64,000 nt of DNA from Dyadobacter bucti (GTDB taxonomy: Bacteria; Bacteroidota; Bacteroidia; Cytophagales; Spirosomataceae): contig NZ_SWFP01000007.1 of the NCBI RefSeq assembly GCF_005869225.1, positions 248,001 through 312,000 of the forward strand, in the 5' to 3' direction. Positions 34,064 to 43,264 of the stretch are shown piece by piece. The position numbers were made by a program, and so were the translations under genes. Each line of letters begins with the position of its first letter. Position 1 is the stretch's first letter. The notes below the pieces were generated by a model, which saw nothing but the letters and a program-made list of their open reading frames with translations, ran no database searches and was not told where the DNA came from.

Positions 34064-34390
34064 ATGTCCCTAGAAGAAGCTCAATCCCAAGTTGATACCT
34101 GGATAAAAACATACGGAGTCCGGTATTTCTCAGAACTGACAAATATGACCATTCTGACAGAAGAAGTGGGTGAACTGGCGCGGATAATGGCAAGAACGTA
34201 CGGGGACCAGTCGTTCAAGAAATCGGATCTGGGCAAAGATCTTGGAGATGAAATGGCTGACATTCTGTTCGTGCTGATCTGCCTCGCAAACCAGACCGGA
34301 GTTGACCTTACCAAGGCTTTTGAAAAAAATATGGAGAAGAAAACAGACCGGGATAAGGATCGGCACAAAGGGAATCCAAAATTGAGCTAG
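34064..34390 (+). CDS. MazG-like nucleotide pyrophosphohydrolase
   Basis: 108 residues from MSLEEAQSQVDTWIK. The frame stays open upstream through the repeats into dtd, but that part is low-complexity and not conserved, so the ATG at 34064 is chosen. Metal-binding EExxE and ExxD motifs are seen in LTEEVGELARIM and KDLGDEMADILFVLICLANQ. The family cleaves NTPs to NMP and pyrophosphate, for house-cleaning of aberrant nucleotides. Its leader is the 8-bp repeat array, so expression could vary with copy number. Followed by a strong terminator. Confidence 0.9.
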   Translation: MSLEEAQSQVDTWIKTYGVRYFSELTNMTILTEEVGELARIMARTYGDQSFKKSDLGKDLGDEMADILFVLICLANQTGVDLTKAFEKNMEKKTDRDKDRHKGNPKLS

Positions 34391-34396
34391 CATAGC

Positions 34397-34450
34397 ATTA
34401 TAAAAAGACTCAGCCCCGGAAAGCTTTCCGGGGCTGAGTCTTTTTATAAT
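34397..34450. terminator. 54-bp perfectly palindromic bidirectional terminator
   Basis: Every base from 34397 to 34450 pairs about a centre at AAG|CTT. Outer ends are A/T-rich (TTATAAAAAG ... CTTTTTATAA) and the core is GACTCAGCCCCGGAAAG. It separates convergent mazG-like and sucB genes and can terminate both. Confidence 0.95.
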
Positions 34451-34466
34451 AACATCTATCAATGGA

Positions 34467-36071
34467 TCACATATCCAATAATAATCTCATGGGATCTTCC
34501 AGGAGCTGTTTTACGCGAACAAGGAAGCTAACTGAATCTTTTCCATCAATTATACGGTGGTCGTAAGATAAGGCCACATACATGATAGGACGAATCACGA
34601 TTTGTCCATCGACCACAACAGCACGTTCAACGATATTGTGCATACCTAAAATCGCAGATTGCGGTGCATTGATGATCGGGGTAGAAAGCATCGAGCCGAA
34701 CGTACCGCCATTGGTAATTGTAAACGTACCACCTGACATTTCATCCAATCCAAGTTTTCCGTCACGGGCACGTACAGCCAGACGAACGATTTCTTTCTCA
34801 ATCGCAGCAAATGACAATGTTTCAGCATTACGGATAACCGGTACTACCAAGCCGCGAGGTGTCGAAACCGCCACAGAAATATCACTGAAATCATTGAAGA
34901 TCAACTCATCTCCATCCAAATTTGCATTGATTACAGGGAAGTCTTTCAACGCCACGGTAACGGCTTTTACGAAAAACGACATAAAGCCTAGCCCAACCTC
35001 ATGTTTTTCTTTGAATTTGTCCTTGAATTTCGAACGGACATCCATTACAGGCTTCATATCCACTTCGTTAAAAGTAGTAAGCATAGCTGTTTCATTCTTA
35101 ACAGCTACCAGACGACGTGCAATGGTTTTACGAAGGGATGACATTTTTTCACGGCGCTGCCCACGGGATCCCGCAGGTGCCGGAGCAGGAGCTGCGGCCT
35201 GTTTCGGCTGCGCCGGTGCCGCTGGCTGTGGCGCAGATTCAGCTGGTTTATTACCTGCTTTCAATGCATCGTCCTTCATGATACGTCCACCTGAACCTGA
35301 TCCGTTAACATCTTTCGGATCAATACCTTTTTCCGCCAGAATTTTGGCGGCAACAGGTGAAGTATGTTTTTCACTATAACCTTTATCTGCGGGAGTATTA
35401 CCGGCAGGTGCAGGTGCAGATGCCGCCGGTTGCGCCGCAGGAGCACCTTGTCCCGGTTCAATCGTGCAGATTAAAGCACCGATTGGCAAAGTATCTCCCT
35501 CTTTTCCTACAATCCTCAAAGTTCCTGCTGCTTCGGCAGGTAATTCGAAGGTCGCTTTATCCGACTCCAGTTCGCAAAGAATTTCATCGACTTCCACATG
35601 ATCACCATCCTTTTTAGACCAGGATGCAATTGTAACCTCCGTAATCGACTCACCCACTGCGGGAACTTTCATTTCATAAGCTTTACCCGGAGCGGCAGCA
35701 ACAGCTGCAACGGCCGGAGCAGGTTCTTCAGTTTTGGCTTCCACTTTTTCCGGTGCTGCTTCGACTGGCGCGTCGGCGGATTGTTTCGCAGGAGCTTCCT
35801 GTTTTGGCGCAGTTTCTTTTGAAGCACCATTGGAGGCTGATTCGATGGTTGCGATCAGATCCCCGATGTTCAGAGTGTCTCCTTCCTGAGCCTTAATATG
35901 TAAAACACCTTCTGCCTCGGCAGTTAATTCAAAAGTCGCTTTGTCTGAATCAAGTCCGCAAATGACTTCATCCATTTTCACAAAATCGCCATCATTCTTG
36001 AACCAGTTTCCAATTGTAACCTCCGTAATCGACTCGCCAACCGGCGGTACTTTTATTTCAATTTCAGCCAT
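34467..36071 (-). CDS. sucB: Dihydrolipoyllysine-residue succinyltransferase (E2 of 2-oxoglutarate dehydrogenase), two lipoyl domains
   Basis: 534 residues. Two lipoyl domains, residues about 3-75 (lipoyl Lys in GLDSDKATFELTAE) and about 133-205 (ELESDKATFELPAE), joined by Ala/Pro/Glu-rich linkers. Then a peripheral subunit-binding domain (about 235-270, SPVAAKILAEKGIDPKDV) and a catalytic domain (about 305-534) with the active-site YDHRIIDGKDSV. Two lipoyl domains rather than one is a variation of the family seen in several Bacteroidota. Directly follows sucA by 51 bp. Confidence 0.96.
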   Translation of the reverse strand: MAEIEIKVPPVGESITEVTIGNWFKNDGDFVKMDEVICGLDSDKATFELTAEAEGVLHIKAQEGDTLNIGDLIATIESASNGASKETAPKQEAPAKQSADAPVEAAPEKVEAKTEEPAPAVAAVAAAPGKAYEMKVPAVGESITEVTIASWSKKDGDHVEVDEILCELESDKATFELPAEAAGTLRIVGKEGDTLPIGALICTIEPGQGAPAAQPAASAPAPAGNTPADKGYSEKHTSPVAAKILAEKGIDPKDVNGSGSGGRIMKDDALKAGNKPAESAPQPAAPAQPKQAAAPAPAPAGSRGQRREKMSSLRKTIARRLVAVKNETAMLTTFNEVDMKPVMDVRSKFKDKFKEKHEVGLGFMSFFVKAVTVALKDFPVINANLDGDELIFNDFSDISVAVSTPRGLVVPVIRNAETLSFAAIEKEIVRLAVRARDGKLGLDEMSGGTFTITNGGTFGSMLSTPIINAPQSAILGMHNIVERAVVVDGQIVIRPIMYVALSYDHRIIDGKDSVSFLVRVKQLLEDPMRLLLDM

Positions 36072-36122
36072 TTTATCTGCAATCTTGTTATCGAATTAAG
36101 TGTCTAAAAATTATAGGAATAA

Positions 36123-38888
36123 TCATTCAAAAGCTCTCGTAATGATTTCTGTCTGCTCCTTTGCATGGATTTTCGAGAAGCCAGTAGACGGAGAGGCACT
36201 GGATTCACGGGCAATTACCTGTAAAGGTTTCACGCCTTTATACATTCTCAGCATAAAGGTCCAGCCACCCATATTGAAAGGTTCCTCTTGTACCCAATAT
36301 ACTTTTGCATTTTCATATTGAGCCAAATGTGCATCAATCTGGTTCTGCGGGAACGGATGCATTTGTTCAAGACGAATAATCGCAACATCATCGCGTTTAT
36401 CAGCCTGCTGCCTTTCGTACAACTCATAATAAAGTTTTCCTGTACAAAGCAGCACTTTCTTCACTTTTTTCGGATCTGCATAAGTATCACCGATCGTTTC
36501 CTGGAAAGAACCATTCACGAGACTTTCCACCGGGGATACGCACAGGGGATGCCTGAGCATCGATTTAGGCGACATCACTACCAAAGGCTTCCTGAAAGGA
36601 AATTTCAGCTGTCTGCGTAGCAGGTGAAAGAAGTTAGCAGGCGTTGTAACATTGGCAACTATAAGGTTATAATTAGCAGAAAGCTGCAGATAACGTTCCG
36701 GACGCGCGTTGGAGTGCTCCGGCCCCTGGCCTTCGTATCCGTGCGGCAGCAACATTACCAACCCCGTCCAGCGGTCCCATTTGGTCTCACTGGATGTTAC
36801 AAACTGGTCGATAATTACCTGTGTACCATTTGCAAAATCCCCGAACTGTGCTTCCCAGATTACCAGGGCATTGGGATTTGCCATCGAGTAGCCGAATTCA
36901 AAACCAAGCACCCCATATTCGGAAAGCAGTGAGTTGTAGATCATGAAACGTCCCTGATCCTCCTGAATATGTTCAAGACTGCTGTATGCGGCATTGGTTT
37001 CTACATCCCGCAAAACCGCATGCCTGTGGGAGAAAGTACCCCGCTGCACATCCTGCCCGCTCAAACGAACTATATTTCCTTCTGTCAGGATCGAACCATA
37101 GGCGAGCAATTCAGCGGTAGCCCAGTTCACTTCCTTTTTATCAAAAATCATCTGCTCCCGGTCTTTCAGCAACTTGTCAATTTGCTTAAGCCTGTTAAAA
37201 TCCTGGGGAGTGGTGATCAGTGCTTTTCCAATTTTTTCAAGTATTTCAAGCGGAACGCCGGTTTCGGGGGATTTTTCAAAATCCTCCGGCTTTGACTTCC
37301 GCAAAGTATGCCATTCCTGTTCCAGTTTCGGCAAGGTATATGGTAACGCTTTCTGCTTCACCATGTCCAAACGTTCCTGCAACAATTGCTTGAACTCTTT
37401 ATCCATATTGGCAGCCAGTTGCGCGTCAACATCACCCCGTTCAGCGAGCGTTTTCTGATATATCTCGCGTGGATTCTGATGGGTTTCAATCGATTTGTAG
37501 AGAACAGGCTGGGTAAATTTAGGCTCGTCCGCTTCGTTGTGTCCGTGACGACGATAGCAAACCATATCGATAAAGATATCCTTATTGAATTTCTGGCGAT
37601 ATTCCACTGCGAGTCGCATGCAGAAAACAACCGCCTCCGGATCATCGCCGTTTACATGGAGAACCGGCGCATCAACTATTTTGGCAATGTCGGTACAATA
37701 AATACTTGACCTCGCATCAACAAAATCAGTTGTAAAACCGACCTGGTTATTGATAACAAAATGGATCGTACCGCCGGTGTAATATCCGTTCAGGGCCGAC
37801 ATTTGCGTAACCTCGTAAACAATACCCTGCCCTGCCACAGCAGCATCTCCATGGATAAGCACAGGCAGTACGCGATCGTAGTCGCTGTCATACATACCAT
37901 CCGCACGTGCACGAATATAACCTTCCACAACCGGGTTCACCGCTTCAAGGTGTGATGGATTGGGAGCAAGTTTCAGATGGACCTTCTCGCCATTTTCAGT
38001 AGTGATCTGGCTCGCAAAACCCATATGGTATTTCACATCCCCGTCACCCCATACCTGGTCCGGCAAATTGCCTTCGAACTCGTTAAAAATCTGCCCGTAA
38101 GTTTTTTGCATGACATTGGCAAGTACATTCAGCCTGCCGCGGTGCGCCATACCGATCATCACTTCCACAACGCCCATTTCAGCGGCCTTGATGATCAGGG
38201 CATCCAAGGCAGGAATAGTAGTTTCCCCGCCTTCGAGAGAAAAGCGCTTCTGCCCCAGATATTTGGTATGAAGGAAATTTTCAAAAACAACAGCCTCGTT
38301 CAATTTGGAAAGAATATGTTTTTTCTCGTCAATAGAGAACTCCATATTCAGGGCTTCTTTCTCGATTTTTTTACGCAACCAGCTTTTTTGCTCGCGGTCA
38401 CGAATGTATAAATACTCAAAACCAATGTTTCTTGTATAAATCGTTTTCAGGGAATCAACAATCTCGCGAAGCGTAGCAGGGCGTCCGAATACTTCGACAC
38501 CCGCTTCAAACACAGAGTCCATATCTTCCGGCCCCAGGTTAAAGTCGGAGATGTCAAGCTGTGGCCTGCGGTCTTTTCTTTTCTGGATCGGATTTGTTGT
38601 TGCAAGCAAGTGTCCTCTGGATCTGAAACCACGAATCAGGTGGACGACCTCCATTTCCTTACGGATACGGGACGGATCGACCTTTGTTGTCGTGGTCGCT
38701 TCTTTACCATTTACGGTGCCATTTGTATGCCCATTACCATTGACGGGATACTTTTGAGAGAAGTCGAAACCTTCAAAAAACTTTTGCCAGCCTTCATCTA
38801 CTGAAGCTGAATCTTGCTTATAGGAATTATATAAATCCTCTATGTAAGCGGCGTCGGAATTTGCTATATAAGTGTATTTATCCATCAC
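36123..38888 (-). CDS. sucA: 2-oxoglutarate dehydrogenase E1 component
   Basis: 921 residues (start MMDKYTYIANSDAAYIEDLY; the second Met is also possible). Thiamine-diphosphate enzyme of the TCA cycle that decarboxylates 2-oxoglutarate and transfers succinyl to the E2 lipoyl group. Motifs: MAHRGRLNVLANVMQKTYG, ThDP-binding HGDAAVAGQGIVYEV, and NNQVGFTTDF. C-terminal transketolase-like half contains YEGQGPEHSNARPERYLQL. sucA-sucB form a two-gene operon; E3 is not in the window. Confidence 0.97.
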   Translation of the reverse strand: MMDKYTYIANSDAAYIEDLYNSYKQDSASVDEGWQKFFEGFDFSQKYPVNGNGHTNGTVNGKEATTTTKVDPSRIRKEMEVVHLIRGFRSRGHLLATTNPIQKRKDRRPQLDISDFNLGPEDMDSVFEAGVEVFGRPATLREIVDSLKTIYTRNIGFEYLYIRDREQKSWLRKKIEKEALNMEFSIDEKKHILSKLNEAVVFENFLHTKYLGQKRFSLEGGETTIPALDALIIKAAEMGVVEVMIGMAHRGRLNVLANVMQKTYGQIFNEFEGNLPDQVWGDGDVKYHMGFASQITTENGEKVHLKLAPNPSHLEAVNPVVEGYIRARADGMYDSDYDRVLPVLIHGDAAVAGQGIVYEVTQMSALNGYYTGGTIHFVINNQVGFTTDFVDARSSIYCTDIAKIVDAPVLHVNGDDPEAVVFCMRLAVEYRQKFNKDIFIDMVCYRRHGHNEADEPKFTQPVLYKSIETHQNPREIYQKTLAERGDVDAQLAANMDKEFKQLLQERLDMVKQKALPYTLPKLEQEWHTLRKSKPEDFEKSPETGVPLEILEKIGKALITTPQDFNRLKQIDKLLKDREQMIFDKKEVNWATAELLAYGSILTEGNIVRLSGQDVQRGTFSHRHAVLRDVETNAAYSSLEHIQEDQGRFMIYNSLLSEYGVLGFEFGYSMANPNALVIWEAQFGDFANGTQVIIDQFVTSSETKWDRWTGLVMLLPHGYEGQGPEHSNARPERYLQLSANYNLIVANVTTPANFFHLLRRQLKFPFRKPLVVMSPKSMLRHPLCVSPVESLVNGSFQETIGDTYADPKKVKKVLLCTGKLYYELYERQQADKRDDVAIIRLEQMHPFPQNQIDAHLAQYENAKVYWVQEEPFNMGGWTFMLRMYKGVKPLQVIARESSASPSTGFSKIHAKEQTEIITRAFE

Positions 38889-38913
38889 AAATGTGATTAT
38901 TTCTTTTACCGCA

Positions 38914-38921
38914 CAAAGGTA
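38914..38921 (-). promoter_or_regulatory. Promoter -7 box for sucAB
   Basis: The minus strand reads TACCTTTG, a full TAnnTTTG match, 25 bp before the sucA start. No convincing -33 TTG. Confidence 0.5.
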
Positions 38922-38996
38922 CGAGAGTTAGTTAAACATTACGAATAAATTCTCCTTTTAACTTGGGCCAAAAACGATTTGTAACCGTTCTAATTT

Positions 38997-39923
38997 CTAA
39001 TATTTCTGAAAGCCTGCAGGGTTTGGAATAAACTTCAGCATCAGTTCATGGATCCCCTTCGGACCTGACGAATACGTGTAAATCTGTTCCACTTGTCGCG
39101 TGCTGTAGAAATAACCAAGCCTTACATTGTTACCTACCTGAACCTCAGCAGACAACTGTAAAAAATCAACTTTTGACGAAACTGCAGGCATCCGCCCTCC
39201 CATTCTGTAAGACGCGCCGATCCCTACTTTTTCGTTAAACCAAAACCTGGACCCTAAATCCACCCTTAGTTTATGGTCCTTTTCTTGCACTACCAATACA
39301 TGCGGCAACATCATCACGTCCTCGCTCAGATCATAGCTCCCACCCGCCATCACGTATAACGGTCGCCTGTAGAAACCGCCAATTATTTGATTACCGAAAT
39401 CATGCGTCAGTACTTCCGGCTTGGATATTCCAAAATAAAGCTGATCGGACCTCAGCCAGCCGCCGATACCGAAACTGCCCAGAGCCCTGTTTGTACTTGA
39501 ACCTGTCCGGTCGACTACTGGTAGGACGTTAATTCCGCCTTGTGCCCCCACACTGAATTTCCATTGATCAGAAATACCTAAATGATAGGCAAATGATCCG
39601 GAAATCCCAGTAGTCGTAAAATAGCTCGTCTGATCGTTAAGAGCCTGGAAACCAGCCCCGAATTTGCCGTTGCCAAAAGTGCCGTCCGCCGCAAAAGTCT
39701 GGCTGGAAGGTGAGTTCTGAATATTGAACCATTTCCTTCTGAACATTGCGGTCATATTGAAGTCACCCCTGACCCCGGTAAACGCCGGATTAATGGCCAT
39801 CGGATTCTGAAGATACTGTTCGTAGAGCACTTCCCTTTGCGCAAAAGCGGATTGGATCTGGGATAAAAACAGTAAAGTCAAAGCGAAAACCGGCAATCCG
39901 ACACATTGGAAATGTCTGTTCAT
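38997..39923 (-). CDS. PorP/SprF family outer-membrane protein
   Basis: 308 residues from MNRHFQCVGLPVFALTLLFL, giving a good signal peptide ending FAQ; an in-frame upstream start would cross the preceding terminator. The mature N-terminus (YEQYLQNPMAINPAFTGVRG) is the hallmark of the PorP/SprF family, and the rest is a predicted 14-strand-like barrel ending near PNPAGFQKY. These proteins belong to the type IX secretion and gliding system, often delivering specific adhesins (family knowledge). No SprB-like adhesin gene is nearby; the TolB-like gene upstream may be its partner. Confidence 0.88.
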   Translation of the reverse strand: MNRHFQCVGLPVFALTLLFLSQIQSAFAQREVLYEQYLQNPMAINPAFTGVRGDFNMTAMFRRKWFNIQNSPSSQTFAADGTFGNGKFGAGFQALNDQTSYFTTTGISGSFAYHLGISDQWKFSVGAQGGINVLPVVDRTGSSTNRALGSFGIGGWLRSDQLYFGISKPEVLTHDFGNQIIGGFYRRPLYVMAGGSYDLSEDVMMLPHVLVVQEKDHKLRVDLGSRFWFNEKVGIGASYRMGGRMPAVSSKVDFLQLSAEVQVGNNVRLGYFYSTRQVEQIYTYSSGPKGIHELMLKFIPNPAGFQKY

Positions 39924-39961
39924 AAGAAATGGCCTTAGCAAATTGGTATACTTATTAAACC

Positions 39962-39996
39962 AAAAATGGCAGGAGAAATTGCCTCCTGCCATTTTT
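39962..39996 (-). terminator. Terminator after the TolB-like gene
   Basis: A 14-bp stem (AAAAATGGCAGGAG / CTCCTGCCATTTTT), 7-nt loop, with terminal A- and T-runs, 40 bp beyond the TolB-like stop on the minus strand and upstream of the porP-like gene. Confidence 0.9.
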
Positions 39997-40035
39997 TATA
40001 ACTCTGGTAACAACTTTTTATACTGATATTTTTTA

Positions 40036-43000
40036 TCAAAAATCATAACCCAATGTTACATAGGGAATTGCTTTATTAGTAAATCCGTTGTCAACTCCCC
40101 ATGCATAATCAAACTTGGCATAGAATCCGAACAGGGTTGTTCTTGCCCCTACTCCGTAACCCATCAGGTACGGGTTTTTATAATTGGTAACCGTCGCCCT
40201 GAAAGGATCTCCTTCATCTCCAATGATCTGCGTGTTCAAACTGTTATTCTCACTAAACGGCCCCTTACCCGTCCATGCAGTCCCTATATCCCCGAAACCC
40301 ACGATCTGGAAATTACGAAGGAAGCTGGATGTGATTGCCCCGCGATAAAGATACTTGACCAACGGAATACGTAATTCCGCATTCAAAAGCATGTAGCTGG
40401 TGCCTGATAAACGGTTCAGCTTGAAACCTCTCAGATTGGTCGCGAAATCAGCGAAGAAAATATCCCTGTTGTCTCCCTGGAAATTCAGCGGGTTTTCATC
40501 CGTCCGGTTTTCTTTTCTGTTACCTACCCAGTTCTCCATCCCGCCCAGGATATTTTGCTTAGGCGCTTTTCCACCAGAATGACTTCCCGAGGCACGGATT
40601 GCTAAAATAAGATCCCTGTGAATTTTCTGATAATGACGAAAATCCAAACTCACGCGGTTGAAGCTCTCATTGCTGTCGGAAAGTCCTAACTGGGCATCGT
40701 AGCGGATCTTGAAGCGCGTACCTTCCATCATATTCATACCGTTCACACGTGTGTTATCGAATACATATTCGCTTCTCAGCCCTCCGTAATTAGATGCTAC
40801 ATCCGGATTTGCAAGAATGTACACATCTATCATTCTGGTAGAAGTATACATGGGCGACAAAGTAAGCCTGCTTGTTGTCGAAAAAGGATAAGAAGCAGAG
40901 AACATCAGCTGATTGAAGCGGTATTTTTTCGGAGTATTCTCAGAATCAATATACAGGCTTTTTCTGTCAATCCGCATCCCAAAATCGATGCGATAAGTGT
41001 TGTTGGAATATTCTGCAAACAGGTCACTGTTCCGGAAATTGGACGATATAAAAAGACCTGCTTTGATAATATGGTTTTCAAGCAAATCATTCATGGAAAT
41101 GGACTGTGCAAAACCAAATCCTCTGATCGGGTCAATACGCCAGTCGGAGGCCGCATCGTTGGTGATAAACAACCCTTTGTAAGTATAAGGACCTTTGATC
41201 GCAATATTTTCGCGGATTGCCTTGGTTCGCGACAAGGCACCTGGCGCATTTTCGAAAGTCCCTCTCCGCTGACGCGACTCGAACGTTTTCAGGACATCTT
41301 CATCAAATTCATAATTATCCGTATCAACCTCTCCTTCACCAAGCGCAATTTTGGGTGCCACTGACTGCTGCTCAACCTTGCCGGCGGAGTCAGTTTGAAC
41401 AGCACCGGCTTCGGGCTGCTCACCTGCCCCCTTCGACGCAACCGTACTCAGGGAAGGCGTATTGACCGCAGCATTGATATCAAAGCCATTTTTATAGGCA
41501 GCAGTATAATACCCGTCATGAAGATAAGTGTATGCCAATGCACCGCCGGACTTCAGAGTCACATCCGCATTTCTGATATTATGGACGTAATTTGTGAGTT
41601 GTGTACTTGTATTTGAGGCCCGGTTAAACTTAAATACATTGCTTATCCCTTTTTCGTTGGACAAGTATAACACGTCATTGTCATCCGCATAAATCGGATA
41701 TGTCTTTGTTTTTCCGTCAGTCTGCAAAAGCTTGATCCTACCTTCCGACCGCGGTGAACCGTCATGCTCATACATCGTAAATGACGAAGAGATGGTTTTG
41801 TAGCTCCCCTTGTCCGTACTAAGGGAATCCGCAGGCCTGTTGGATGAAAATACGATCCTTCTCGACGACCCCTGAACGAAACGCGGAGACAGATCATCGT
41901 AAAGATCATTTGTGAGAGGCAGAGGCGAGGCTCTGGCAACACTGATCAGGAACAAATCATTCTGGCCACCTTTATCGGCGCTGACAGCGAGCATTGTACC
42001 ATCATGGGAAATATCCATGTCCATGATCTGATCAAGCCCGCGAATGTTACGTTTCAGCTTGATTTTAATTTTTTTGGTCCCAAGATTTTCGTACAAATAG
42101 AAATTCTTGCGGTCATTTTCAGAAGCCAGGATTGCCAGCGTATTGTTTCTGGACCATCCCAGCAACGGAGGCTGCGTTTTCATTCTTCCGCCGATGAAGT
42201 CCAGTTTCCCCTGACGCACGATTTTCTTCGAGCCGGTTTCGCTGTCGAACAAATAGACCCTGTAACGACCATTTTTGATTTCGCTGACTGCCGTAAATTT
42301 CTTGTCCGGAGACACTTTGATCACTGCATTCGCATCCGAAACACTGAATTCATTGAGCCTATATTTCCAGGTTGGGCTTGGGTCCGTGTAGAACTGTTCA
42401 ATGTTCTTGTTCTGGTTCAGGTAATAAGCCCTCCAGTCACGCAAAAAACGGTTATAAGACTGAACACCCAATGTGCTTGTGATACTGGTTTGTTCGGTCC
42501 GGATAATGCGGGTGAGGTTCAAAATATCCGATATCTTGTCTTTCCCATATCTCTCGGATATATAGTTCCATATTGAATGACCGATCAATGTTGCGTCATT
42601 TCCGGTCATAAGCGTCGGTTTTCTCACCTTGCGGTTTTTGAAAAAATCCCGCATGTAATCATTCAGCTCCGGTGACCAGCCTTCCGCAATGTATGCAGCC
42701 GTACCCGACATAAACCATTCGGGAAGTGTGAGGAGCAGCGAACTTTGTAACGCTTCTTTCATATTTCCGCCATAAAGCATGTCGTATACAAAAAGAAGGC
42801 TGATATCCTTTACAAGTTTTTTACGAAAACCGATCTGGTCCCCAGTATAGGCTACTTCCACCCGCGACTGCGACAAATCCAGTTTTTGCTCATCCAGATT
42901 GTCCAGTGTGGAAAGGCCCATATTACTCTGTTCAAGTTCCGCGGGAGAATTGTAGAGAAAGATCTTAACGCGGCTATATGGAGTCCATCCAAGTATATCT

Positions 43001-43248
43001 GTAATTTTATCAAACTCACTTTCAGCATATTGAGCTGTGAGCTTGGCAAGGGCAGTACCGCCCTGATAATGATAAATCTCGAAGTTGGTAGTCCTGAAAA
43101 TCTTCCAGTTGAAAGTCTTATACTGCACCCGGTTTTTCCCAAATGTCTCCTGAGACGGATAACGTTGTGCGTTCGATTCGGTGAATAGTCCTAAAATCAC
43201 CGTCAGACAGACCGGAAAGGTTAACTTGTATAGATATTTTATGCTCAT
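40036..43248 (-). CDS. TolB-propeller / outer-membrane-barrel protein with degenerate peptidase-like start
   Basis: 1070 residues, signal peptide ending NAQRYP. Residues about 40-285 resemble a gluzincin-type (MA-clan) metalloprotease: LPEWFMSGTAAYIAEGW looks like the third-ligand helix, but the expected HExxH upstream is absent (the matching helix reads KDISLLFVYDMLYG). Residues about 300-600 form TolB/WD-like repeats (SPDKKFTAVSEIKNGRYRVY, DMDISHDGTMLAVSADKGG). After a low-complexity linker with Ala/Gly/Glu residues, the C-terminal 400 residues look like a beta-barrel ending AIPYVTLGYDF. Such proteins are usually annotated as translocation protein TolB in Cytophagales. Function unknown; it lies next to a PorP-like gene. 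Confidence 0.8.
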   Translation of the reverse strand: MSIKYLYKLTFPVCLTVILGLFTESNAQRYPSQETFGKNRVQYKTFNWKIFRTTNFEIYHYQGGTALAKLTAQYAESEFDKITDILGWTPYSRVKIFLYNSPAELEQSNMGLSTLDNLDEQKLDLSQSRVEVAYTGDQIGFRKKLVKDISLLFVYDMLYGGNMKEALQSSLLLTLPEWFMSGTAAYIAEGWSPELNDYMRDFFKNRKVRKPTLMTGNDATLIGHSIWNYISERYGKDKISDILNLTRIIRTEQTSITSTLGVQSYNRFLRDWRAYYLNQNKNIEQFYTDPSPTWKYRLNEFSVSDANAVIKVSPDKKFTAVSEIKNGRYRVYLFDSETGSKKIVRQGKLDFIGGRMKTQPPLLGWSRNNTLAILASENDRKNFYLYENLGTKKIKIKLKRNIRGLDQIMDMDISHDGTMLAVSADKGGQNDLFLISVARASPLPLTNDLYDDLSPRFVQGSSRRIVFSSNRPADSLSTDKGSYKTISSSFTMYEHDGSPRSEGRIKLLQTDGKTKTYPIYADDNDVLYLSNEKGISNVFKFNRASNTSTQLTNYVHNIRNADVTLKSGGALAYTYLHDGYYTAAYKNGFDINAAVNTPSLSTVASKGAGEQPEAGAVQTDSAGKVEQQSVAPKIALGEGEVDTDNYEFDEDVLKTFESRQRRGTFENAPGALSRTKAIRENIAIKGPYTYKGLFITNDAASDWRIDPIRGFGFAQSISMNDLLENHIIKAGLFISSNFRNSDLFAEYSNNTYRIDFGMRIDRKSLYIDSENTPKKYRFNQLMFSASYPFSTTSRLTLSPMYTSTRMIDVYILANPDVASNYGGLRSEYVFDNTRVNGMNMMEGTRFKIRYDAQLGLSDSNESFNRVSLDFRHYQKIHRDLILAIRASGSHSGGKAPKQNILGGMENWVGNRKENRTDENPLNFQGDNRDIFFADFATNLRGFKLNRLSGTSYMLLNAELRIPLVKYLYRGAITSSFLRNFQIVGFGDIGTAWTGKGPFSENNSLNTQIIGDEGDPFRATVTNYKNPYLMGYGVGARTTLFGFYAKFDYAWGVDNGFTNKAIPYVTLGYDF

Positions 43249-43264
43249 ATTACTAAGGCTGACT

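Noticed and set aside
34582..35379. 265-residue plus-strand reading frame
   Set aside because: Fully antisense to sucB and without a recognisable domain.
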